Shown: positions 1-6,381 of the stretch, piece after piece
How positions within the stretch are numbered: the stretch's first letter is position 1
Layout of the letters: each line of letters begins with the position of its first letter
Source: PWQG01 sp041685555
Lineage (GTDB): Bacteria; Pseudomonadota; Gammaproteobacteria; Pseudomonadales; Pseudohongiellaceae
Assembly: GCA_041685555.1 (NCBI GenBank)
Contig: JAWLFN010000156.1
Location: 1 to 6,705, forward strand
Direction: 5' to 3'
Length of the DNA: 6,705 nucleotides
Notes under the pieces: generated by a model
Databases searched by the model: none
Seen by the model: the letters and a program-made list of their open reading frames with translations, nothing else
Told to the model about the DNA's origin: nothing
Program-made: the position numbers and the translations under genes

Positions 1-380
1 GCCAGACGCCGCAGATGAGAGCGCACCTGCTCACGATCGGAACCACCATCCACCCGGACGCCCGGATCCACATCGGTTCGGCCTTCATCGAACAGCAGGG
101 TGACTCGATCCTCGCCGTAACCCATTTCCGCCGCAAACAGATCGTGCAGCGAACCGGCCCAATTGGCGAAACGTTGCCGGGCCTCGGGAGTGGCACCCGG
201 TCCACCGATGACAAGCAGGTATTTGTCCCTGTCCGGCGTCTCGCGAAACCAGGACATTTCCTCGTTATCCGCGCCACCGGCATCCTGCGCGGCACCGACC
301 GGAGTCCAGCCAGTGGCCAGCAGCGAAATCATCCAACCGGTCAGTGACCCGCGCAACATACGGCTACAGCACCTGATCAT
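1..380 (-). CDS. Exported protein with N-terminal part of a predicted caspase/legumain-like (C13-type) domain, partial
   Basis: An open frame starts at ATG 380-378 and runs off the left edge, giving 126 visible residues with no stop. Residues 1-31 look like a signal peptide: Arg residues at 3, 7 and 10, a hydrophobic stretch at about 14-24, and a plausible signal-peptidase site near Val28-Gly-Ala-Ala. A first beta strand follows (KYLLVIGGPG, residues 53-62), then an amphipathic helix (about 65-86), a 'GYGEDRVTLLFDE' strand (87-99) and the start of another helix (115-126). This order matches proteins annotated as C13 peptidase-like that sit beside vWA/DUF4175 genes. The catalytic His and Cys of such a fold would lie beyond the edge, so activity cannot be judged. 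The ATG overlaps the upstream stop (ATGA) and is preceded by AGAAGGGG five bases away, so I chose it over Met8. The export call is firmer than the fold call. Confidence 0.6.
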   Translation of the reverse strand, partial: MIRCCSRMLRGSLTGWMISLLATGWTPVGAAQDAGGADNEEMSWFRETPDRDKYLLVIGGPGATPEARQRFANWAGSLHDLFAAEMGYGEDRVTLLFDEGRTDVDPGVRVDGGSDREQVRSHLRRL

Positions 381-2677
381 GACAACCCCTTCTGTCGACG
401 CAAAGCCCAGTCACCGGAAAGCAGGGCAATCAACAACAACAGTAGCAACGGCTCATCCCACAGATCCTCGCGCACCTGCTCCGTATACGCGCTGGGCGTG
501 TACTCGATATCCTGAAGCAGGCGACGGTGGTCGGCCAGATCATAGTAGCGACCACCCCCGGCGTCAGCCAACCGTGCCAGCACATCGCGATCCAGGGCCG
601 GGTTCACATACTCCCGCCGCGACGGGGTCACCACAAAAGCGCCCTGCAGGTCTTCCTCCATACCGGGTCCGGCGGTACTGGTCGAATCCACGGTGATCCG
701 GTGTACCCCTTCCGTGGCCGCGGTGAACCGGGTCCGGTATACACCGTCCTCGTCAATGTCCCATTCCATCCGGCGATCACTGACTTCACCATCCGCATCG
801 ACCACCTGCAGCCACACGGAGGCTTCGTTGTCCGGCTGGAAGCGGTCATCATGAACACGGGCGGTCACGCCCACTTCATCGCCGACATGATAGAACGGCT
901 CATCAAAGGTCAGTTCGATCCGCGACGGCGCCGACACCGCCAGCCAGCGCAACATCTGGCGCCAGAGGCGTTCATGACTGTCGTCGGAGGAATCCATCAG
1001 CATCTGCCAGCGCCAGGTACTGGCCGTGGTCAACGACAGAGCACGACCACTGCCATAGCGTTGGGTTGCCAACACCGGCAATGCCCGCCCCTGCCAGGTC
1101 AGAGACGGGTGCTCCATCAATACCGTGGCGCCAGGCTTGGGGCGACCGGTGACATGAATGCCCTGCAGCTCCGGCATGGCCGCCCAGCGGGCACGATTAT
1201 CACTTTCGCTGTCCGCCAGCCTGAGCAGTGGGGACAGTTCTCCCTCGCCAGTCAATTCAGGTGAGAACAGTTCACCGGTGGCATGACTGCCACGACGGAT
1301 ACCGCCCCGCAGGTAATCCGGCAGGACGTCGGAGCGCACCAGTGTCAGCGGCAGGATATCGGCCAGCGCCGTATCGGTGAAAGGATCTTCCAGCATGCCG
1401 CTGACCAGCAGGCCTCCGCCGCGCTCGGCGACGAAATCCCGGAGCAGCTCCAGCTGTTCATCGCTGAAGAAGTCTCGCCCCACGTCGCCAATGACCAGCC
1501 CCTCATAGGCATAGAGGGACTCGCGATCCTCGGGGAAGCCACCACTCAATTCCTGCGCATTGCGCAATCCCTGCCGGTAGACTCGCCCCGGGCCAGTCTG
1601 CAGTAACGAGGCCAGCCGCAGGTTGTCGTCATTATCGGCGGCCCGGCGGATGAACTTGTATTCATTACGCGGGTGGCCCTCTACATACAGCACGTTGAGA
1701 GGCGGTTTCTCGGAATTGTCCACCAGAAAGGACTGGCGATTGTTCTGCTCAATAAGCTCTCCGTCCTGCACGGCCAGTACCGCGTCATAGACGATCGGCT
1801 CCCGACGTGTCGGCTCCAGCGTCAACTCATGACGACGCGTCGTCCCGTCCTCAGCCAGCCGGATGGTCTGGCTGGCCGCCTCCGTGTCGCCATCCAGAAT
1901 CCGCAGCTGCATCTCCTCTCCAGCGAAACCGCGTTGCTGCACTTCCACCTGGACGGTGAAGCGCTCGTCATCAAGGATGGTGGCGTCCGCCCGCACATCG
2001 ACAATGCTGATGTCCCGCGCTATATCCTCCTCCCCGACGCCGATGGAAAACACTGGCACGTCGCCGGCACCAAACTGCCGGGCCATATCGACAGCCGACT
2101 CCCCGCTGGCATCGGCGCCATCACTGAGCAGCACGACACCTCCCAATGCCAGCCCGCCCAACTGCTCGTCCACCCGGGACAGGGCCGGAGCAATGCGGGA
2201 GTCATTGCCGGCTTCACCGAGATCTCCGATCGACTGTAGTCGACGTGTGTCCTGGTCGAAGGCGAACAGTCGCACCTGGAACAGTTCGCTCAGAGAGGCC
2301 AACAGACCATTGTCGCCATCCAGCGCCAGTCGGACAGCCTCCAATCGTGAACCGCTGCCGGTATCGGTAACCGTCATACTGGCGGAATCATCCACCACCA
2401 CGGCCAGCCAGGTCTGCTGGGGACTGACCTGTTCGGTGATCACCGAAGGTCGCAACAACATGAAAAAAATCAGGACCAACACCGCCACGCGCAAGCCGAT
2501 GAACAGTCTGCGCCAGCGGTCGGGTACCGGTCGGGTGGTGCTGCGGTACAGCCACCAGACACCGGCACCCAGCGCAGCCAGAATCAATGCGACGAGCAAC
2601 GGATGCAGGCCGTACGCGAATTCGAAACGACCCTGCCGAAGGGCCTCCAGTGTATGCGGCTCCAGGAAAAATTCCAT
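377..2677 (-). CDS. BatA-like membrane protein: vWA domain plus glutamine-amidotransferase-like domain
   Basis: A 766-residue protein if started at ATG 2677; the alternative GTG at 2683 adds two residues and overlaps the upstream stop as GTGA. Order of parts: membrane segments at about 25-44 and 58-75, separated by an Arg-rich loop; a von Willebrand A domain at about 90-215 with MIDAS D96-x-S98-x-S100, Ser160 where Thr is usual, and D186 in LLSDGAD; a beta-rich linker at about 220-320; a class I glutamine-amidotransferase-like region at about 327-575 (LNVLYVEGHPRNEYKFIRR, then a G-D-V turn and FVAERGGGLLVSGM); a beta-sandwich at about 585-683; an 'LARLADAGGGRYY' segment; and a C-terminal membrane helix at 743-754 ending in WALRRQKGLS. 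This is the known layout of BatA/vWA-GATase proteins. The vWA domain probably binds a divalent metal and a protein partner. The GATase-like part has no cysteine, so it is probably not an enzyme. Positive loops place the large domains in the periplasm. Function in the cell is inferred only. Confidence 0.88.
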   Translation of the reverse strand: MEFFLEPHTLEALRQGRFEFAYGLHPLLVALILAALGAGVWWLYRSTTRPVPDRWRRLFIGLRVAVLVLIFFMLLRPSVITEQVSPQQTWLAVVVDDSASMTVTDTGSGSRLEAVRLALDGDNGLLASLSELFQVRLFAFDQDTRRLQSIGDLGEAGNDSRIAPALSRVDEQLGGLALGGVVLLSDGADASGESAVDMARQFGAGDVPVFSIGVGEEDIARDISIVDVRADATILDDERFTVQVEVQQRGFAGEEMQLRILDGDTEAASQTIRLAEDGTTRRHELTLEPTRREPIVYDAVLAVQDGELIEQNNRQSFLVDNSEKPPLNVLYVEGHPRNEYKFIRRAADNDDNLRLASLLQTGPGRVYRQGLRNAQELSGGFPEDRESLYAYEGLVIGDVGRDFFSDEQLELLRDFVAERGGGLLVSGMLEDPFTDTALADILPLTLVRSDVLPDYLRGGIRRGSHATGELFSPELTGEGELSPLLRLADSESDNRARWAAMPELQGIHVTGRPKPGATVLMEHPSLTWQGRALPVLATQRYGSGRALSLTTASTWRWQMLMDSSDDSHERLWRQMLRWLAVSAPSRIELTFDEPFYHVGDEVGVTARVHDDRFQPDNEASVWLQVVDADGEVSDRRMEWDIDEDGVYRTRFTAATEGVHRITVDSTSTAGPGMEEDLQGAFVVTPSRREYVNPALDRDVLARLADAGGGRYYDLADHRRLLQDIEYTPSAYTEQVREDLWDEPLLLLLLIALLSGDWALRRQKGLS
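381..393 (-). promoter_or_regulatory. Shine-Dalgarno site of the C13-like gene
   Basis: Read on the minus strand, AGAAGGGG (393-386) sits five bases before ATG 380. It is inside the last codons of the vWA gene. It is the clearest ribosome site in the window and supports the ATG at 380 over the in-frame ATG seven codons later. It also suggests that this gene can recruit ribosomes in addition to being coupled through the ATGA overlap. Confidence 0.65.
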
Positions 2678-2679
2678 CG

Positions 2680-5600
2680 TCACTGCGCGGTTTCCGCGGA
2701 ACCTCCACTCTCAGATCCACTGTCGGACAGCGCCCGGTAATAGGCTTCCACCTGGCGCTGATACTGCTCCGGTACGTCTTCTTCCGCCAGAGCATAGAGG
2801 CGTTGTTCAATCGCTTCCAGCTCGGCCCTGGAACGCAGCTCACCTTCCAGTTCCACCACGGGTGCCAGCAGCTGCTCGAGCAGCTCCGGCTGGTTCATGA
2901 ATTCTTCCAGTCCCTGTTGCGTGATCAGACTCCGGATCGAGCGGGCATTACCCAGGGCACTGGCCTCACCCGGCTCCGGTATACCCGAACCGGCATCACG
3001 CTGCCCTGGCGGTGTTGCCTGCCCCGGGCCACCCTGCTGCTGGCCCGGTTGTCCCTGCCGTCCCGTGCGCTCCTGCTGCTCCTGTTGCTGCAACGCATCC
3101 GTCAGTTGCCGCGCCAGCTGTCGCGACTCTTCCAGTTGCCGGCGCATATCAGCCACGCCATCGGCCTGCCCCGAGCTGGCTCGCTCTTCCGCCTGTTGCT
3201 GCATGGATTCCAGACTCTGGCGCAACTGCGACGCATCTTCCGCGGCCTGCATGATCGGACTGCCATTCCCCGCATCGGCCCCGCCAGTAGGATCCATCCG
3301 CCGCAGTGTACCTTCCAGTGACGCCAGCTGCTCACTGATGTCGCCCTCCATCTCTGCTGACAAATTGACCATACCGCTGTTCAGGGCACGGTTGCTGTTA
3401 TCCATTTCGTTCCGCAGCGGGTTCAGCTCCCGACTGGCACGGCGGGCCTGGTTCAGCAGGGACTGATCTTCCTCGCCGCCCCGCGCCAGTAGCGCCCGCA
3501 ACATGCTTTCCAGATCCTGCAGCTGCGCCTGTTGCTGGCGCTGCTGCTCGATCAGCTGCTGCACCCGTTCGTCACCGCGAGCACTCTGCCGGTCCTGCCC
3601 CAGGCCCTGATCACGGCTGAGCTGATTCAGTGCCTGTTGCAGCTCGCGCTGCCGGCGGACCAGATCCTGCCCCTGCTCACTGATGTTGCGGGCCAGCTGA
3701 TTGACCGAGCCGCTCTCCCTGGCCTGCTGCTCCATCTGGCGCTGCTGCTCGCGCAGGGTTTCCAGTGCGCGTTGACTACGCGCGGCGGCCTGGGAAGGCG
3801 TGTCGGCATCAGCGGCATTCTGCATCTGTTCCAGAGCACGTTGCATCGACTCCGAGCCTGAAGACTCACTGCCCGGCTGCCCTGTTTGACCGCCCTGTTG
3901 GCCTTGCGCCATCTGTCTCTGCATCTGTTCCAGATCGGTACGCAGTTGCTCCTGTTCGCGGCGCAGGCGCTCCAGTTCGCGGCGCTGTTGCTCCTCGGTC
4001 ATGTCCTCCATGCGGCGGGACAGGTTGCGTTGTGCCCGGCTGAGCGCCTCCTGTCGCCGGGCCAGTTCCTCGAGCCGGCTGGCTTCCTCGCTCTGACCCT
4101 GCTGGCCGCCACGCCGAGGCGTTTCGTACCGGTTCTCGTTCTGTCCCATCTCCATTTCAAACAGCTCGCGCAGGTCGGTGTCTTCCTGCTGTCCACCGCC
4201 ACCGCCGCCACCGCCGGCGGTGCGCTGGAAGCTGACGTCCGTCTGGTTGATGGCCGCTTCCGCCCGCATCACATACTGCAGCGCCTGCTGCTCTGGCGCC
4301 AGGGCCCGGGTCACCTGCTCCTCATCCAGTGCCGAAGCGGCCGACTCCATCTCGGTGATGGCCTGTTCCAGGCTGGAGACGGCACGGGCATAGCTGTCAT
4401 CAGCAAAGTCCAGGCGCTCGGACAGGCGGTCAATGGACATGCCGGCCCGTTGCACGGCCTCTCGCTGGGATTCGGCCAATACGGCCACATCATCGGAAAA
4501 CTGTTGTGCATCCATGCGCTCCACGTCATTACGGAGTTTCCAGGTCGCGGCAATGATGTCCTTCTGCAGGGTGACCAGCGCACTGTCCTCGCCACCGCCC
4601 TGGCCACCACCGCCTCCCTGACCGCCACCACCGGCTTCGCGGTAACTGGCGTCCGTGGGTACGATCTCCAGAAAATAGATGTCGGACACCACCTCTTGAG
4701 GACCCGACAGGGTATTGTTGTCCGCCAGTGTCAGATAGTAGCTGATGAAATCGCCGGGCTGGACATCCAGATCCTCCAGATACAGCCATTCGCGTCCATT
4801 GACGCTCTCCAGCCGCTGCCCCGTCTCCGAATCCGGCATAAGGTCCACCTGCCGTTCATCACGGCCGATCACGGTATAGTGCAGACTGAATTCGCTGACC
4901 CCGTAATCATCGGTGGCGTCCACTTCGAGAACCACCTCTTCCAGGGGCATCACTTCTTCATCCCGTCCCGGTGTGCGCAGGGTCAGTTCCGGGGGCCGGT
5001 CCTCGATGGCCCGCACGTAATAATCCAGAGGGTTCTCGATCTCGAGCTGCTCACGGTCGGTGGCCGTGACGCGATAGACAGCATCGCGATCGACGTGGAA
5101 TGAGGCCGTTCCCGCGCTGCCTTCGATGTCGAGCGGCATTTCGCGGAAGTCCTCCGATCCGGTTTCGCCGAACTCGAGCGCCGCTTCGGTCACCGGCTTG
5201 TTGAACGTCACCCGCAGCGTCACATCGGTGCCTTCCGGCACCACCAGGTCGCCACCATCCTCCTCGCGGTCATCCGGCATGCCGGTATGGTCCGGATAGA
5301 CATAGGCCACGTCGATCTGCTCCACCCGGGGCAGGTCGAATACGGAAACCCGGTACTCCCGGGAACGATGCGCACCGTCATCGAAGCTGACGTAATACGT
5401 GAGATCCTCGCGAAGCGATGGCAGTTCATACCGGAACACGGACTCTTCCGCGTCTCCGCCCGCCCTCGTCATGCCGGCGGTCTGCCAGTTGACGTTATCA
5501 CCGCGCATCCGCAGTGACACATCCGCGGGATCGGCGTTGCGGACACGGGCCACAATATCCAGTCCGTCGCCACGTTGCAGTCGACGATCACCGGGCTCCA

Positions 5601-6225
5601 CGGCAATCTCTATCGCGGCAGGCTCCTCCAGTGTGCTCATCACCAGCCTTTCAGAAGCATCGGGGAAAGGCCAGAGCAACTGTCCACCCGACCGGAGCAG
5701 ACCTTCCGATACCAGAAACAGTGCTCCGGTCAGGAGCACCATCCCCAGCGCGGCCAGCCCGGCCACCGGGGCATTCCGCGTGAAGGCCACCCGGTCAATC
5801 TGCTCATGCTCCCTGCTCACGTATTCCCGGGCATCGGCCCACAGTTGCTCCACGAAGCGCGTCGAGACCCCGTCGCGGCCATTACCATCCTCACCGAATT
5901 CCAGCGAGGTCAGCAGTCGCTGCTCAAGGTCCGGGATGTTCTCGTCGATGTAGTGCGCCAGTTGCCGGTCATCGGAGTGCAGCGCCTTCAGCCGCTGCCA
6001 GCCCGACCAGCCAAGGCTGGCGGCTCCGGCCAGCCACGTCAAGGAAAGCACCCCCTGGGCGAGCGCGGGGAGATCCAGCCAGACGGCAGGCAGACTCAAC
6101 ACTAGTGTCAATGCCAGCAGACCAGCCAACAGCAGGCTGCCATGGTAGACAAGATAAAGCCTGTTACGGCGACGACGTACCTGTCGCAGCGTTTCTTGCA
6201 GTGTATGCAGCGTCGTGGAAGACAT
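2680..6225 (-). CDS. DUF4175-type large membrane protein with Gln/Arg-rich coiled-coil region
   Basis: A 1,181-residue protein from ATG 6225; a GTG at 6273 would add 16 residues of unremarkable sequence. I prefer the ATG because the typical 'TLxxTLRQVRRRRNRL' opening follows it directly, though its ribosome site is weak. Parts: an Arg-rich start; membrane helices at about 25-46, 55-75 and 152-174; a loop between them with the family-like 'DDRQLAHYIDENIPDLEQRLLTSLEF'; beta-rich Ig-like modules at about 199-299, 299-404 and 412-524 (the last with DATDDYGVSEFSLHY); a glycine linker at 532-545; helices; an eight-glycine run at 671-678; long Gln/Arg/Glu helices at about 709-1050, interrupted by Gly/Ser/Gln stretches; a Gly/Pro/Gln linker at about 1050-1082; and a final helical domain ending in VPEQYQRQVEAYYRALS. 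Arg before the first helix suggests N-inside, leaving residues 175-1181 in the periplasm. It probably acts as a scaffold with the coupled vWA protein; no enzymatic motif is visible. It contains no cysteine and only four lysines. Confidence 0.85.
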   Translation of the reverse strand: MSSTTLHTLQETLRQVRRRRNRLYLVYHGSLLLAGLLALTLVLSLPAVWLDLPALAQGVLSLTWLAGAASLGWSGWQRLKALHSDDRQLAHYIDENIPDLEQRLLTSLEFGEDGNGRDGVSTRFVEQLWADAREYVSREHEQIDRVAFTRNAPVAGLAALGMVLLTGALFLVSEGLLRSGGQLLWPFPDASERLVMSTLEEPAAIEIAVEPGDRRLQRGDGLDIVARVRNADPADVSLRMRGDNVNWQTAGMTRAGGDAEESVFRYELPSLREDLTYYVSFDDGAHRSREYRVSVFDLPRVEQIDVAYVYPDHTGMPDDREEDGGDLVVPEGTDVTLRVTFNKPVTEAALEFGETGSEDFREMPLDIEGSAGTASFHVDRDAVYRVTATDREQLEIENPLDYYVRAIEDRPPELTLRTPGRDEEVMPLEEVVLEVDATDDYGVSEFSLHYTVIGRDERQVDLMPDSETGQRLESVNGREWLYLEDLDVQPGDFISYYLTLADNNTLSGPQEVVSDIYFLEIVPTDASYREAGGGGQGGGGGQGGGEDSALVTLQKDIIAATWKLRNDVERMDAQQFSDDVAVLAESQREAVQRAGMSIDRLSERLDFADDSYARAVSSLEQAITEMESAASALDEEQVTRALAPEQQALQYVMRAEAAINQTDVSFQRTAGGGGGGGGQQEDTDLRELFEMEMGQNENRYETPRRGGQQGQSEEASRLEELARRQEALSRAQRNLSRRMEDMTEEQQRRELERLRREQEQLRTDLEQMQRQMAQGQQGGQTGQPGSESSGSESMQRALEQMQNAADADTPSQAAARSQRALETLREQQRQMEQQARESGSVNQLARNISEQGQDLVRRQRELQQALNQLSRDQGLGQDRQSARGDERVQQLIEQQRQQQAQLQDLESMLRALLARGGEEDQSLLNQARRASRELNPLRNEMDNSNRALNSGMVNLSAEMEGDISEQLASLEGTLRRMDPTGGADAGNGSPIMQAAEDASQLRQSLESMQQQAEERASSGQADGVADMRRQLEESRQLARQLTDALQQQEQQERTGRQGQPGQQQGGPGQATPPGQRDAGSGIPEPGEASALGNARSIRSLITQQGLEEFMNQPELLEQLLAPVVELEGELRSRAELEAIEQRLYALAEEDVPEQYQRQVEAYYRALSDSGSESGGSAETAQ
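4192..4215 (-). repeat. Trinucleotide tract encoding eight glycines in the DUF4175 protein
   Basis: Eight consecutive GGN codons (plus-strand CCN/GCC triplets) encode Gly671-678, between the helical segment ending 'TDVSFQRTA' and the acidic 'QQEDTDLRELFEMEMG' stretch. It looks like a flexible hinge. Because the unit is three bases, slippage would change hinge length without shifting the frame. Confidence 0.7.
4591..4632 (-). repeat. Glycine-rich linker tract (Gly with two Gln) in the DUF4175 protein
   Basis: Fourteen codons encode Gly532-545, with glutamines at 536 and 542, in two near-repeats of GGGGQ/GGGGGQ. The tract falls exactly at the junction between the last Ig-like module and the start of the long helical region, so it marks a domain boundary. 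The codon pattern (GGN repeats) is similar to that of the eight-glycine tract further on. Confidence 0.65.
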
Positions 6226-6312
6226 AAGCGATTCTGCCTGAGTATTGGTACGGTCCGTGATGGTCGGGCCCACGTTTCCCTGGCCGGAACTTCCCCTGAT
6301 CAGCTGTCTCCA

Positions 6313-6342
6313 ACTATCCCACTAACCACCCAGGCAAGGCAA
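6313..6342 (-). promoter_or_regulatory. Candidate sigma70-type promoter for the DUF4175 operon
   Basis: On the minus strand, TTGCCT (6342-6337) and GATAGT (6318-6313) are 18 bases apart. Each matches the consensus hexamer at four of six positions. Transcription would begin near 6306, about 80 bases before ATG 6225. This is the best pair I found in the intergenic gap, but matches this weak occur by chance. Read-through from the NUDIX gene is an alternative source of transcription. Confidence 0.25.
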
Positions 6343-6346
6343 GTCG

Positions 6347-6381
6347 GACCCGCGACGCAGGCGATCGATCTATCGCGGGTC
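6347..6381 (-). terminator. Inverted repeat around the NUDIX stop codon, possible terminator without U-tract
   Basis: GACCCGCGA (6347-6355) and TCGCGGGTC (6373-6381) are perfect 9-base complements separated by 17 bases. The NUDIX stop codon TAG (6372-6370) lies at the edge of the loop. Seven of the nine pairs are G-C, so the RNA hairpin should be stable. No run of T follows on the minus strand (the next bases read CGACTTGCCT), so it is not a classical intrinsic terminator. It could be a 3' end stabiliser, a weak terminator or a protein-binding site. Confidence 0.4.

Noticed and set aside
15..696. Overlapping plus-strand open frames (15-347 and 163-696) at the left end
   Set aside because: The minus-strand frame here has a signal peptide, a recognisable domain start, a good ribosome site and an ATGA overlap with its neighbour. 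The plus-strand frames have none of these.
527..1264. 245-residue open frame on the plus strand
   Set aside because: It is antisense to the beta-sandwich and GATase-like parts of the vWA gene, with no recognisable family and no sensible ribosome site noted.
2870..2885. 16-bp perfect palindrome centred on CTCGAG
   Set aside because: It lies inside the DUF4175 gene and is explained by the codons for Leu-Leu-Glu-Gln-Leu-Leu; there is no other sign of a binding site.
1863..2900. 345-residue open frame on the plus strand spanning the vWA/DUF4175 junction
   Set aside because: The product is Ser/Arg/Pro-rich low-complexity sequence with no domain, and it is antisense to two well-supported genes.
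3000..4110. Many CTG/CAG-like triplets, suggesting a microsatellite or repeat array
   Set aside because: They are CAG and CTG codons for Gln and Leu in a helical Gln-rich region, without a regular repeat unit.
3886..5103. 405-residue open frame on the plus strand
   Set aside because: It lies antisense to the DUF4175 gene. Its translation is Leu/His/Gln-rich with no recognisable domain, and it arises from the C/G bias at third positions of the real gene.
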